Assembly: GCA_034439755.1 (NCBI GenBank)
Contig: JAWXAZ010000133.1
Span: 1-64,000 of the forward strand
Source: B1 sp034439755
GTDB lineage: Bacteria; Bacteroidota; Bacteroidia; UKL13-3
Reading direction: 5' to 3'
DNA length: 64,000 nt
In this document: piece by piece, positions 34,997 through 44,780 of the stretch
How positions within the stretch are numbered: the first letter of the stretch is position 1
How the letters are laid out: every line of letters starts with the position of its first letter
Notes under the pieces: model-generated
What the model was told of the DNA's origin: nothing
The model's input: only the letters and a program-made list of their open reading frames with translations
Database searches by the model: none
Translations under genes and position numbers: made by a program

Positions 34997-36475
34997 ATGC
35001 TAAAACAAGGATTACAACAAAGTCAATTACAAAAGCTTTCGCCGCAACAAATTCAGTTTATAAAATTGTTGCAGTTAAATTCCGTTGATATTATTCAAAG
35101 GATAGATCAGGAATTAATAGAAAACCCCGCCTTATTAAAAGCAGCAGATTCTGATGCAGCACCAGATGAAACTGCACCCATTTCTGAAAGCGAACTTGCA
35201 ACACCAGAAGAAGAAACCAAAGATGTTACCGTAGACGATTTTTTGGCAGAGGAAACTTTTGATGTAAAAGATTATGTAAACGATGAATATGATCCTGAGG
35301 GTTTTCACTTAAGTGATGAAGGTGATGAAGAAAAGAAGGAAAGGCCTTTAGCAGAATTTCATTCTTTTCACGAAGAACTTATGGAACAGTTTGCTGCCAT
35401 AGCCGAAAACGAAAAGGAATTAACAATAGGCAGCCAAATAATTGGGTCTATTGACGACGATGGATATTTGCGTAGGCCATTAGAAGCAATCGTAAATGAT
35501 TTGGCGTTTTCAATGAATGTAGAAGCTAGCATAGAAGAGCTAAATAAAGTATTGCATAAAGTTCAGAACCTCGATCCGGCTGGAATTGGCGCAACTTCCT
35601 TACAAGATTGTTTATTGCTTCAACTTAAGCGCAAAGACCAACATGCAATAACAGTAAAATATGCCATCTTAATATTGTCAAATTATTTTGATGATTTTAC
35701 GAAGAAGCATTACGAAAAACTTACAAAATCTTTGAAGATTTCTGATGCCGAATTAAAAGAAATTATTCATGTAATTACCCGCCTAAATCCTAAGCCAGGC
35801 GAAGCAATAGACAACACCGCCACTCAATATATTACACCCGATTTTATCTTAATTGAAGAATTAGGTAAATTAATGGTTCACCTTAACTCTAGAAATGCGC
35901 CAGATTTAAGAATCAGTAAAAATTATTTAGAAACCCTAAAGGGCTATGATGAGTCTAAAGCCCCTTCAAGAGAGCAAAAAGAAACCGCCCAATTTATTAA
36001 ACAAAAATTGGATGGCGCAAGGTGGTTTATCGATTGTATTAAGCAAAGACATAATACCCTTTTGTCTACCATGAATGCGATTCTTAAATTTCAATATCGT
36101 TTTTTTCAAGAGGGCGATGAGTCTTTTTTAAGGCCAATGATTTTAAAGGATATTGCAGAAATAACGCATTTAGATATTTCTACCATTAGCAGAGTAGCAA
36201 ATAGCAAGTATGTGCAAACGGAATGGGGAACATTTCCGCTTAAATTTTTCTTTAGTGAAGGCATACAAACAGATGATGGCGATGAAGTAAGTAGCAGGGA
36301 GGTGAAAAAGATTTTGAAAGAAGCAATTGAAGCCGAAGATAAATCTAAACCATTACCCGATGAAAAACTTATGGATATATTAAAGGAAAAGGGGTATAAT
36401 ATTGCTAGAAGAACTGTTGCCAAATATAGAGAGCAAATGAATATTCCTGTGGCGCGGTTAAGGAAAGAAATTTAA
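34997..36475 (+). CDS. rpoN: RNA polymerase sigma-54 factor
   Basis: 492 residues, full length. Region I is Gln/Leu-rich (LKQGLQQSQLQKLSPQQIQF) and binds enhancer-activated ATPases. An acidic region II follows (~50-115), then the core-binding domain (~120-310), a DNA-binding domain with ITHLDISTISRVANSKYV near 390, and the RpoN box ARRTVAKYREQM near 472-483, which reads the -24 promoter element. Sigma-54 needs bEBP activators; none is in this window. TACTTTCG at 34979-34986 is a candidate -7 box. Confidence 0.98.
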   Translation: MLKQGLQQSQLQKLSPQQIQFIKLLQLNSVDIIQRIDQELIENPALLKAADSDAAPDETAPISESELATPEEETKDVTVDDFLAEETFDVKDYVNDEYDPEGFHLSDEGDEEKKERPLAEFHSFHEELMEQFAAIAENEKELTIGSQIIGSIDDDGYLRRPLEAIVNDLAFSMNVEASIEELNKVLHKVQNLDPAGIGATSLQDCLLLQLKRKDQHAITVKYAILILSNYFDDFTKKHYEKLTKSLKISDAELKEIIHVITRLNPKPGEAIDNTATQYITPDFILIEELGKLMVHLNSRNAPDLRISKNYLETLKGYDESKAPSREQKETAQFIKQKLDGARWFIDCIKQRHNTLLSTMNAILKFQYRFFQEGDESFLRPMILKDIAEITHLDISTISRVANSKYVQTEWGTFPLKFFFSEGIQTDDGDEVSSREVKKILKEAIEAEDKSKPLPDEKLMDILKEKGYNIARRTVAKYREQMNIPVARLRKEI

Positions 36476-37275
36476 TGTAAGTGCTTTTTTATTTTATGGA
36501 AGCGGTGGCTTTCAGAAAAGGCATGCAAAAGCAAGGCTATGCTAAACAATGCTCCAGAAATAGAAATCCATTTAAACAACAGGTTTTTGGATGCTTCCGA
36601 TTGGTCAACCCCAATTAAAATGATTGAACAGAGAAACAGACCACCCATGGTTAGTTGAAATTTTGAAATAGATTCTAGGCTACCTTTATTCGATTTTAAG
36701 CTTAAACTATGCGAAAGTAAATCAAATTCTTTGGAGGCTTTTGTAAGGATATTTGGAGTTGAATATTGATTGTTTTTAGGCAATGGCGCATCAATTTGGT
36801 TATATTGCTTTTCTTCCTTTTCAGAATATTTGTCCTCATTTTGTATAGCAATGAAGTTGGCACCTGGAATATTCTTTCCATCCATTTTTATTACTTTAAA
36901 AGGTTTGTTTTTGAAAAACCCCCTGGCGTACTTAACAAAATCAGTTGATTTGTGGAGCGTTTGGCTTGGTTTTACAATGAGAATATTTGCGAGATTATTG
37001 TGCTCAACCAATTCTTCTTTGGTAAAAAAGTATGCCGAATAGTTTTTGTAATCTTGCCGAACCAACCATTGCACCTGAGTAATAAGCTCGCTTTCATTGA
37101 TAAGGTCGTCATAAACCAGCGCAATGTGCCTTTCATATTGCACTTTAGGCTCAAACATTTGCTTGTCATTTTCCTTCTTAAATGATTGAAGCAAATGCGC
37201 AATAAACAAGTAAATTAGGCTCAAGATAATAAAAGCCAACAGCATTTTTAAGGTAATAACAACTAAGGTAATCAT
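36472..37275 (-). CDS. Uncharacterised membrane protein
   Basis: 267 residues that I cannot place in a family. One N-terminal membrane segment (~8-28), a soluble region (~35-205) with alternating hydrophobic strands (HIALVYDDLINE, YSAYFFTKEELVE, NILIVKPSQ, FKVIKMDGKNIPGANFIAI), a helix, then two closely spaced C-terminal membrane segments (~211-228 and ~236-256). The soluble part looks like a small alpha/beta domain. Its stop overlaps rpoN by 4 bases on the opposite strand. It follows the 92-residue membrane protein gene after 12 bases; the two are likely co-expressed. Confidence 0.7.
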   Translation of the reverse strand: MITLVVITLKMLLAFIILSLIYLFIAHLLQSFKKENDKQMFEPKVQYERHIALVYDDLINESELITQVQWLVRQDYKNYSAYFFTKEELVEHNNLANILIVKPSQTLHKSTDFVKYARGFFKNKPFKVIKMDGKNIPGANFIAIQNEDKYSEKEEKQYNQIDAPLPKNNQYSTPNILTKASKEFDLLSHSLSLKSNKGSLESISKFQLTMGGLFLCSIILIGVDQSEASKNLLFKWISISGALFSIALLLHAFSESHRFHKIKKHLH

Positions 37276-37287
37276 GACAATAGCTGA

Positions 37288-37566
37288 TTACAAAAAATTG
37301 TTCGAAACCTGATCCTTGCCTTCAAAATAAGCATTGTCTATGGGCGTGTCGATACCCGGAAATAAATCGATTTGAAAAACGTGTTTTAACTCAATTATTG
37401 AGATTAAAATTAAAATTAGGACCAATGCCAAGTAACTATACTTTGCAAAGTCAATTAGACCGCTAATTAATTTCGAAAATAAAATCTCAGACTTGTCTCT
37501 TAGTCCTAAATCTGAAAAGGTAATTTGGCTACCAAATTGCCTGTTTACTTTATTCGTGTTTTCCAT
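37288..37566 (-). CDS. Small single-pass membrane protein, unknown
   Basis: 92 residues: a polar N-terminus (~1-38), one hydrophobic segment (YLALVLILILISIIEL near 44-60) and an acidic C-terminus (DNAYFEGKDQVSN). No family recognised. It precedes the 267-residue membrane protein on the same strand by 12 bases, which supports a real gene and a two-gene unit. Upstream is 196 bases of AT-rich non-coding DNA where a promoter should lie. Confidence 0.6.
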   Translation of the reverse strand: MENTNKVNRQFGSQITFSDLGLRDKSEILFSKLISGLIDFAKYSYLALVLILILISIIELKHVFQIDLFPGIDTPIDNAYFEGKDQVSNNFL

Positions 37567-37762
37567 TGGCTTAACGTTTTAGTTTAAAATTTGAGTAATA
37601 CAACTAACTGTCAACCAAAAATAATTATTTAAATGGAATAAAAAGCAATTTAAGTAGCGATAAAATTAGTCTTAATATGTTATCGCCTGATTGTCAATGA
37701 ATAAAAATTTTAAAATTACATAAATACGGTTTAAATGATTTTAAAAACAATTTAAATGGTGG

Positions 37763-38068
37763 TTATATTTCTTCAAGCAGGGTTCTAAATGCGGTAAATG
37801 CTCCCCCAAACTTCTTGAAGGTATCGGCTTGAAGTTTGGGTGCGAACTCTAATTGATACCGCTCATAGTTTTCCATATTCAAGGAAGAATATTGTATAGC
37901 ATAGGTTGTGCCTAATTCATCCTCTTGTCTACTTAATAGTTTTAGCATCCTATAGCTGGTAAACATTCCTGTATTCATTACATCTTGTAGGTGTATTTTT
38001 TGCATCCATTCTAGCCACTCAAGGTGAATAGGTTCATCCACATTGATGGTAACATTATATATAATCAT
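37763..38068 (-). CDS. DUF4286 family protein
   Basis: 101 residues. The opening MIIYNVTINVDEPIHLEWLE, then TSYRMLKLLSRQEDE and TYAIQYSSLNMENYERYQ with a final FRTLLEE, are the DUF4286 pattern: a small ferredoxin-like alpha/beta-barrel monomer seen in Bacteroidota, function unknown. Cytosolic. It starts 1 base after the stop of the TPR protein gene, so it is the second gene of that operon. Confidence 0.88.
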   Translation of the reverse strand: MIIYNVTINVDEPIHLEWLEWMQKIHLQDVMNTGMFTSYRMLKLLSRQEDELGTTYAIQYSSLNMENYERYQLEFAPKLQADTFKKFGGAFTAFRTLLEEI

Positions 38069-38069
38069 A

Positions 38070-39896
38070 TTAGTTTAATTGATCTCCTCTTAAAAGCCTA
38101 AACTGCTTTCTCGTATCGGTTAAAAAAAAGCTTCCAGGATAAGCATCCAAAAACTTTTCGTAAAATTTGAGTGCTTCCGCTGGTCTATTTAATTGAAATT
38201 GGTTCAGCCTAGCCAATTGATAAAGTGAATTATCTCCCAATATGTCTGAACCAAAATTTTGAACAACCATTTCAAAGTATTTTGCAGCCTGATTAAAGTC
38301 CTTTATATCCATATAGATTTGTGCCCTTTTAAATAAAATATCATCTGCTAAAGCATGCTTTGGATATAAGGAATCGAGGCTATCAAGTATGCTAAAAGCT
38401 AAGCGATAATTCTTCTGAACATAATTTAAATCGGCTTTGGCATAAAGGTGTAAAGGCTCCAAATTGCTATCCACAGAATTGTCTTGAATTAAAAGGGATA
38501 ATTCCAAGGCATTGTTAGCAATGAGTTGCGTTGTAGCAGTCTTCAATACGTCCAATTGTGCTTTAGCCCATTCAAATTCGCCGAGATAATAACTCAATCG
38601 CGCGTTTCTATACTTAGCCTCCTGCCCCAATGGCTCCTGTAAGAAGTCTTTGTCTACCTGTCCATAAAGCAACATCGCCTCCCAAACCTCTCCTTTCATC
38701 ACATAAAAATCTGCCAAATCCAATTTGCAATTGGCCTGCAAGTTTCTATCAATGCGTGGCATCGCAATAATTTGTTCGTAATGTTTAATGGCCTTAGGAT
38801 AATCGTTTAGATAATATGCCTCTAAATTTGCTAAACGGCTGATGGTGGCTGCCGTTCCTGGATTTTCACCCAATTCATTAAGTACATTTTGATACTCTCC
38901 AACAAGCACTTTTAAATCTTCGGAAGTATAATTTCCTTGTAAGATTTTTTTGCTTCTCGCTTCTAGTTCCGAACTTTTAGCAAAGCTATAATAAGGTTTA
39001 TCATTCCCCAACATGGCCACTTGCCTAAAAATTTGAATGGCCGCATCATATTTTTCATTGGCCATTGCTAAGAATCCTAAATCCATTATGCGTCTGCCTT
39101 CTTCCTTAAATTTTCTGTCCAATGTTTTTGCATAAACTATGGCCAACTCATATTCATTCTTCTGAACATGATACCAAATAAGCATTTCATTAAAGACACT
39201 TCTTTCTGGGTATTGTTTGTTCTTCTTGTTTAAACTTTGCTTAAGCCAATCAAAATCCTCCTTTGTTTCTAGTTTATTTTGTAAAAAACCCTGAACTTCT
39301 GAAATGCTACTTTCATCAATTACAAGCACATTTAAGTACTCTTCAACCATTAACTTATTGTCCCCAATTTCACTGTATAAACCGCCTAACTCGCTGGCAA
39401 AAATTAATTCACTTCTTACTATTTTTCGTCCCCTTAAATAGGTCTGAACCGAAAACGCTCGTTCGTCTCGTTTTTCAAATGCTTTTGCCAATGAATATAC
39501 CTCAGATTCTTGTGGCTTCATTTCGTCGATTAAAGCATTAAATAGTTTAATAGCCTTTTGGTCTTCTTGCTGTAATCTGTATATATATCCCTGATCTACC
39601 TGATAAAAATATTGTGATTCGAAGCGCTTCGATTGTTTTTTGCATAGCTTTTGCGCACTGGTAAAATCCTTTTGTGCGGTATAACACTTAAATAAATTAT
39701 CGTAAAAATAAAAGGATTTTGGGTTCTTATTTAATAGCTTTTCATACATGTCGCTTGCCTTACTATACTCTTTATTTGCAAGATACTGGGCGGCAAGTTC
39801 TTCATCTGCCATTTGGCCCTGTACCAATAAAGTAAGGATAGAAAATAGCGCTGCAAGCAGACATCTATTGAATATTTTTAATCCAGATTTTTCCAT
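38070..39896 (-). CDS. Large TPR-repeat envelope protein
   Basis: 608 residues from the ATG at 39896, which gives a good signal peptide (MEKSGLKIFN..., ending VQGQ near 28). A further 11 codons upstream are possible but less likely. The rest is a solenoid of tetratricopeptide repeats: SKASDMYEKLLNKNPKSFYF near 45, YDAAIQIFRQVAML near 285, YPKAIKHYEQIIAMP near 365, FNQAAKYFEMVVQNFGSD near 540, and PAEALKFYEKFLDAYPGSFF near 575. It is likely a periplasmic scaffold. Upstream of DUF4286 and divergent from the flippase operon. Confidence 0.88.
   Translation of the reverse strand: MEKSGLKIFNRCLLAALFSILTLLVQGQMADEELAAQYLANKEYSKASDMYEKLLNKNPKSFYFYDNLFKCYTAQKDFTSAQKLCKKQSKRFESQYFYQVDQGYIYRLQQEDQKAIKLFNALIDEMKPQESEVYSLAKAFEKRDERAFSVQTYLRGRKIVRSELIFASELGGLYSEIGDNKLMVEEYLNVLVIDESSISEVQGFLQNKLETKEDFDWLKQSLNKKNKQYPERSVFNEMLIWYHVQKNEYELAIVYAKTLDRKFKEEGRRIMDLGFLAMANEKYDAAIQIFRQVAMLGNDKPYYSFAKSSELEARSKKILQGNYTSEDLKVLVGEYQNVLNELGENPGTAATISRLANLEAYYLNDYPKAIKHYEQIIAMPRIDRNLQANCKLDLADFYVMKGEVWEAMLLYGQVDKDFLQEPLGQEAKYRNARLSYYLGEFEWAKAQLDVLKTATTQLIANNALELSLLIQDNSVDSNLEPLHLYAKADLNYVQKNYRLAFSILDSLDSLYPKHALADDILFKRAQIYMDIKDFNQAAKYFEMVVQNFGSDILGDNSLYQLARLNQFQLNRPAEALKFYEKFLDAYPGSFFLTDTRKQFRLLRGDQLN
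38209..38254. repeat. Second inverted pair of the TTGGTTCAG word
   Basis: TTGGTTCAG (38209-38217) and CTGAACCAA (38246-38254) face each other 28 bases apart, inside the TPR coding region. The same 9-mer pairs at 28059/28098 in non-coding DNA, so pairing is not explained by codon use alone. Confidence 0.6.
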
Positions 39897-39996
39897 AAGT
39901 TTAAGTATAGCGAAAATAGGTGAATCCATGTTATTTTTACCCTTTGCTTTTATTTAACGGGAATGATTTATTAAAATTTCTTATAATTGTGTTCAA

Positions 39997-41466
39997 TTGA
40001 GTACCCTAAAAAAATTAGCCAGACAAACTGCCATTTACGGATTAAGCACCATTGCGGGAAGGTTTTTTTACTTTCTTTTGGTGCCATTGTATACCCGTGT
40101 TTTCACTCAAATTGAGTATGGAATTAACACCGAGTTTTATGCCTATATGTCCTTTTTTAACATACTACTCACACATGGTATGGAAACGGCATTTTTTAGG
40201 TTCGCAGAAAAGGAAAACAGCAAGAAAGTTTTTGCAAATGCCTTAATTTCTGTCCTTGGCGTTGCGGGCGTATTTGTATTACTTTTTCTCGGTTTTGGTC
40301 AGCAAATCGCTTCATTTATTGGGTATGGCAACAACCCCGAATACGTTTATTTTACAGTTGGAATTTTATTTTTTGATAGTATTTCGGCCATTCCTTTTGC
40401 CTTATTGCGTTTTCAAAATAGGCCAGTTCGATTTGCCCTAATAAAGAATACCAATATTTTATTGCTAATTCTTCTCAACTTATATTTTTTAATACTCGGG
40501 CCATATTGGCAACAAACCTATGGAACCTTGTTGCCTTTTTATGTGCCAGGCATGGGTATTACCAGTGTTTTTCTCTCTAATTTAGTGGCTAGTATTGTTA
40601 CCACCGTGCTTTTAAGCAGAGAGCTTTTGGGTATTGGTTTTGGTTTTAATTACCAGCAATGGCAACGCATGTTTAGCTACGCTGTGCCTATGATATGGGT
40701 TGGTTTTGCAGGCATGATAAATGAAACATTAGACAGGGCAATGCTTAGGTATGTATTGCCAAACGGGGATGAAGCAAGGGCCATGAATGGCATTTATGGC
40801 GCCAATTATAAATTGTCTATAATCATTACCCTATTTATTCAAGCGTTTAAATTTGCCGCAGAACCATTTTTCTTTGCCCATTCCAAAACCACAGAGAAAC
40901 GAGATTTATATCCCAAAGTGATGAATTATTTTATTTGGATTTGCCTTTTTGTTTTCATGTTAGTGGTTTTTTTCCTGCATTATTTTAAGATTTTTATAGA
41001 TGAAAAATTCTATGAAGGCTTAGTTGTTGTGCCCATTCTCCTTTTTGCCAATATCTTTCTCGGTATTTATTACAATGTTTCTATCTGGTATAAATTATCG
41101 GATCAAACCAAAAAAGGGGCTCAAATTTCTATGATGGGAGCAGCCATTACCATTGGTCTGAACCTATTGTTGATTCCAAAATATGGCTATGTGGGTTGCG
41201 CTTGGACAACCTTTGTTTGTTACCTTTTTATGATGATAATTGGCTATCTATGGGGACAAAAATACTATCCTATACCTTACAGTTTGGGTAGGGCATTTAC
41301 TTATTTGATGGTAACCTTAGGCTTTTATGTGCTGGTGCATATTTCGCTTCTTTGGGTGGAGGCACATTCCTTTGTTGGGTTTCTCATTAGAACAAGTTTG
41401 TTATTGGCTTTTGTAGCTTTGGGTTATTTCTTAGAACAAAAAAATAATAAGGCCTCTTTGGCTTAA
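39997..41466 (+). CDS. Oligosaccharide flippase family protein (Wzx-like)
   Basis: 489 residues from a TTG at 39997, giving MSTLKKLARQTAIYGLSTI, the usual opening of this family. About 12-14 membrane helices in the MOP/polysaccharide-export fold. The N-terminal FYFLLVPLYTRVFTQIEYG near 26-44 and ALRFQNRPVRFALIKN near 135-150 are typical. It should move undecaprenyl-linked sugars across the inner membrane. First gene of a run with dut (4-base gap), a nucleotidyltransferase, a TPR protein, DUF4292 and EnvC, a gene order I associate with many Bacteroidota. TATAATTG at 39982-39989 is a weak -7 candidate. Confidence 0.92.
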   Translation: MSTLKKLARQTAIYGLSTIAGRFFYFLLVPLYTRVFTQIEYGINTEFYAYMSFFNILLTHGMETAFFRFAEKENSKKVFANALISVLGVAGVFVLLFLGFGQQIASFIGYGNNPEYVYFTVGILFFDSISAIPFALLRFQNRPVRFALIKNTNILLLILLNLYFLILGPYWQQTYGTLLPFYVPGMGITSVFLSNLVASIVTTVLLSRELLGIGFGFNYQQWQRMFSYAVPMIWVGFAGMINETLDRAMLRYVLPNGDEARAMNGIYGANYKLSIIITLFIQAFKFAAEPFFFAHSKTTEKRDLYPKVMNYFIWICLFVFMLVVFFLHYFKIFIDEKFYEGLVVVPILLFANIFLGIYYNVSIWYKLSDQTKKGAQISMMGAAITIGLNLLLIPKYGYVGCAWTTFVCYLFMMIIGYLWGQKYYPIPYSLGRAFTYLMVTLGFYVLVHISLLWVEAHSFVGFLIRTSLLLAFVALGYFLEQKNNKASLA

Positions 41467-41470
41467 AATA

Positions 41471-41905
41471 ATGAAAGTTAAGGTTATCAATTTATCCAAC
41501 AATCCTTTGCCCAAATACCAAACAAGCCATGCAGCAGGCATTGATGTAATGGCTTTTTTGGATAAGGCAATTGTGATTAATCCTAAAGAAAGAAGCCTTG
41601 TTCCTACAGGCCTATTTGTTGAAATTCCAATTGGGTTCGAAATACAAGTACGGCCAAGAAGTGGTTTGGCGTTTAAGCATGGTGTTACTGTGCTTAATAG
41701 CCCCGGAACTATTGATGCAGATTACCGGGGAGAAATTAGCGTATTGCTAATTAATCATGGAGATTTGCCCTTTGAAATACATTCTGGCGATAGAATTGCT
41801 CAAATGGTATTGGCAAAGCACGAGTTAATTGACTGGAAAGCTGTTGATACAATTGATGAAACAGATAGAGGTTCTGGAGGATATGGCAGTACTGGCGCCA
41901 AATAA
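41471..41905 (+). CDS. dut: dUTP diphosphatase
   Basis: 144 residues, full length. It hydrolyses dUTP to dUMP, keeping uracil out of DNA and supplying dTMP synthesis; the enzyme is a trimer. All five motifs are visible: AGIDVMAFLD near 23, VRPRSGLAF near 63, NSPGTIDADYRGEI near 77-90 (catalytic Asp), GDRIAQMVL near 105, and the C-terminal RGSGGYGSTG. It starts 4 bases after the flippase gene. Confidence 0.97.
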   Translation: MKVKVINLSNNPLPKYQTSHAAGIDVMAFLDKAIVINPKERSLVPTGLFVEIPIGFEIQVRPRSGLAFKHGVTVLNSPGTIDADYRGEISVLLINHGDLPFEIHSGDRIAQMVLAKHELIDWKAVDTIDETDRGSGGYGSTGAK

Positions 41906-42001
41906 ACAGATGTATAAAAGTACCTGCAAACTTCCTTTGAAAATTTAAGGGTTTGTATTAGGTTGCGGGTCTATATTTCAAATGAAATAATCTATAAAAA
42001 A

Positions 42002-43012
42002 ATGAAAATAATAGTACCTATGGCAGGTATGGGTAAGCGTATGCGTCCTCATACCCTTACAGTTCCTAAACCGCTTATTCCAGTTGCTGGAAAACCCATT
42101 GTTCAAAAAATTATTGAAGACTTAGCCAAAGTTTGCGGCACAGGAATAGAAGAAGTAGCCTTTATCATTGGTCCAAATTTTGGGGCTGCTGTTGAAAAAG
42201 AATTAATAGCCGTTGCACGTAAATTGGGCGCGCGTGGCAGTATTTACTACCAAGAAGAGCCACTTGGCACTGCACACGCCATTATGTGTGCAAAGGAAAG
42301 CTTAGATGGAAATGTACTTGTTGTATTTGCCGATACTTTATTCAAAGCCGATTTTACCTTAGACAGAGAAAAGGATGGCATTATTTGGGTTCAAAAAGTG
42401 GATGATCCAAGGCCTTTTGGTGTGGTAAAAGTTAATGAAAAAAACGTTATCACTGATTTTGTTGAGAAGCCAGAGCATTTTGTTTCTGATTTAGCCATTA
42501 TTGGTATATATTATTTTAAGGATGGCGCGTATTTGCGCAATGAATTGCAATATTTATTAGACAATGATATTCGCGAAAAGGGCGAATACCAGCTTACCAA
42601 TGCTTTAGAAAATATGAAGCAAAAGGGAACTAATTTTGAGCCAGGTCAGGTAACCGAATGGTTAGATTGTGGCAATAAAAATTCTACTGTTTATACCAAT
42701 TCAAGAATTCTTCACCACATGCATGCAGCCAATGAAAAAATGGTTGATGATAGCGTAAGTTGCGAAGATTCATTAATTATTCAGCCTTCTTTTATTGGCA
42801 AAAATGTTAAAATAAAAAGAAGTATTGTAGGTCCTCACGCATCCATTGGAGATAATTGTACCATTGAAAATGCTGTGGTTGGAAATTGTATTATTCAAAC
42901 ACATACTTCCATTAAAAATGCAGTTGTAGATAATGCCATGATTGGCAGTTATGTTCATTACAAAGGCGATGCAAAGGATTTAAGTGTAGGCGATTTTACC
43001 ACTATTTCTTAA
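42002..43012 (+). CDS. Sugar nucleotidyltransferase (RmlA/GlmU-like)
   Basis: 336 residues from the ATG at 42002, which gives the canonical MKIIVPMAGMGKRMRPHT nucleotide-binding start; 13 upstream codons are excluded. The N-terminal nucleotidyltransferase domain (~1-240) has VPKPLIPVAGKPI near 21-33, EEPLGTAHAIM near 85, VFADTLF near 106 and DFVEKPEHF near 140. The C-terminal ~80 residues form a left-handed beta-helix of hexapeptide repeats (SIVGPHASIGDNCTIENAVV). It makes an NDP-sugar for envelope polysaccharides; the sugar is not certain. It lies between dut and the TPR gene in the envelope operon. Confidence 0.92.
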   Translation: MKIIVPMAGMGKRMRPHTLTVPKPLIPVAGKPIVQKIIEDLAKVCGTGIEEVAFIIGPNFGAAVEKELIAVARKLGARGSIYYQEEPLGTAHAIMCAKESLDGNVLVVFADTLFKADFTLDREKDGIIWVQKVDDPRPFGVVKVNEKNVITDFVEKPEHFVSDLAIIGIYYFKDGAYLRNELQYLLDNDIREKGEYQLTNALENMKQKGTNFEPGQVTEWLDCGNKNSTVYTNSRILHHMHAANEKMVDDSVSCEDSLIIQPSFIGKNVKIKRSIVGPHASIGDNCTIENAVVGNCIIQTHTSIKNAVVDNAMIGSYVHYKGDAKDLSVGDFTTIS

Positions 43013-43064
43013 ATTGATTTTTTTGACTCATAATCAAATTAGGTATTTGTTCGTTTACCCTTAC

Positions 43065-44765
43065 ATGTGGATGAAACGGGGAATACCATTATTACTGTTG
43101 ATGTATTTATTGCCCTTTTTGGGATTAGCACAAGTTCAAAAAGATGCAGGTAAGGAGCGCCAACAAATGGAGTTCGATAGGCATTTCTTTGCTGGAATGA
43201 AGGAGAAAATGATTCGTAATTTTGATGAATCTGTTTTTGAATTTAGGGCTGCCATAAAGTTGAATCCTACCATTGCAAATGTTCATTATCAATTGGCAAC
43301 GGTATTGGTGGTATTAAAACAATCGGATGAGGCCATTCTTGAGGCTGATAGGGCTTTTAAGCTTGACCCAAATAATGTTTGGTACAGCAAGTTTTTAATT
43401 GAATTGTATAAAACAAATAAGCAATATAGTGAGGCTGTGGAGGTTTGTAAATTGGCTTATAAAAAGACGCAGGATTCACATTTTTTGATAGAAAGTGCCA
43501 CTTTAAACATCATGGCAAATAAGCTTGATAAAGCCATATTAAGCCTAAATGAATATGAGAAAGTAAAAGGTATTTCTGAGCAAGTAAGTAGGCAAAAGGA
43601 AGAACTTTATTTGAGTAAAGGCAACATAAAATCTGCTACCAAGGAGATTGAGAAATTATGTAAGGCCTATCCAGATCAATTGGCATATATGGGTATTTTG
43701 GCCGATTTATACATGAACGGGAAGAAGCAAAAGCAAGCGCTTCCCATTTATCAGAAAATACAAAGGGCAGATTCATTAAATGGTTTTGCTGCCTTTTCGC
43801 TGGCCGATTATTATCAAAGAATTGGTGATACCTTAGGTTGTTTTTCTCAATTGTTAATTGGCATGAAATCTTCCTTAGAGCCAAAGTTTAAAATGCAGGT
43901 ATTGGCAAAACTTTATCCCAGCATGTATTTTGGTTCAAACCATAAGAAAAAGTGTGAAACTTTAAACGTTGCCTTTATGGAGGCGAATCCAGATGCCGTG
44001 GAACCTTATATGTTTTCTGGTGATTTAATGCTGCAAGAGAAGAGGCTTGAGGAAGCCAGAAATTATTATTTACTAGCTACGGCCAAATCGAGTAATTATT
44101 TATTGGCGTGGGACCAGATTTTGTTTTGCGACCAGCAAGCACAGCAATATGATTGGATGAAGGCCGATTGTGAAAAGGTGATGGCATTGTTTCCCGATTA
44201 TCCAACTGCCTATATTTTACACGGAATTGCTTGTAGGCAATTGAAGGATTATAAGGCCGGATTTGAGTCGGCGCAAGCGGGTGTTAATATGGCGGGCGAT
44301 GAAACAATGTTGATTCAAATGCTGAGTTCATTGGGCGATTTGGCCCATTATTATGGCAGATATGCAACTTCTGACTCTGCTTTTGAGGCAATTTTGAGCA
44401 TTGACCCAAACAATTCATTGGCCTTGAATAATTATGCTTATTTTCTTTCATTGAGAAACACAGAATTGGATAAGGCTGCTAATATGAGCAAGCGTTCAAT
44501 TGAATTGGATGCAGGAAATCCATCTAACTTAGATACGTATGGTTGGATTTTGTATATGAAAAAGGATTACGAGGGTGCAAAAGTGGAAGTGTTAAAATCT
44601 TTGCAGATTTCGCCAAACAATGCAGAAGTTAGGGAGCATTTAGGTGATATTTTATATAAGTTGGATCAGACCGAAGAAGCAATAGTGCAATGGAAAAAGG
44701 CCAAGGAATTGGGTGCTACAGGTATTGAATTAGATCAAAAAATTAAGAACAAGGGCTTCAAATAA
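43065..44765 (+). CDS. TPR-repeat protein, exported
   Basis: 566 residues from the ATG at 43065 (43071 also possible; a TTG at 43014 would put 17 polar residues ahead of the signal). Signal peptide MWMKRGIPLLLLMYLLPFLG ending LAQ. About ten TPRs follow: FDESVFEFRAAIKLNPTIAN near 52, SDEAILEADRAFKLDPNNVW near 87, DSAFEAILSIDPNNSLALNN near 448, and EGAKVEVLKSLQISPNNAEV near 510. It is a periplasmic protein-protein scaffold. It lies directly after the nucleotidyltransferase and before DUF4292. Confidence 0.87.
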   Translation: MWMKRGIPLLLLMYLLPFLGLAQVQKDAGKERQQMEFDRHFFAGMKEKMIRNFDESVFEFRAAIKLNPTIANVHYQLATVLVVLKQSDEAILEADRAFKLDPNNVWYSKFLIELYKTNKQYSEAVEVCKLAYKKTQDSHFLIESATLNIMANKLDKAILSLNEYEKVKGISEQVSRQKEELYLSKGNIKSATKEIEKLCKAYPDQLAYMGILADLYMNGKKQKQALPIYQKIQRADSLNGFAAFSLADYYQRIGDTLGCFSQLLIGMKSSLEPKFKMQVLAKLYPSMYFGSNHKKKCETLNVAFMEANPDAVEPYMFSGDLMLQEKRLEEARNYYLLATAKSSNYLLAWDQILFCDQQAQQYDWMKADCEKVMALFPDYPTAYILHGIACRQLKDYKAGFESAQAGVNMAGDETMLIQMLSSLGDLAHYYGRYATSDSAFEAILSIDPNNSLALNNYAYFLSLRNTELDKAANMSKRSIELDAGNPSNLDTYGWILYMKKDYEGAKVEVLKSLQISPNNAEVREHLGDILYKLDQTEEAIVQWKKAKELGATGIELDQKIKNKGFK

Positions 44766-44780
44766 GCTTAATTAAAAGGT

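Noticed and set aside
36766..37185. Overlapping plus-strand open frames opposite the 267-residue membrane protein
   Set aside because: Mutually overlapping shadows of the minus-strand gene; the minus frame has coherent membrane segments and a co-directional neighbour.
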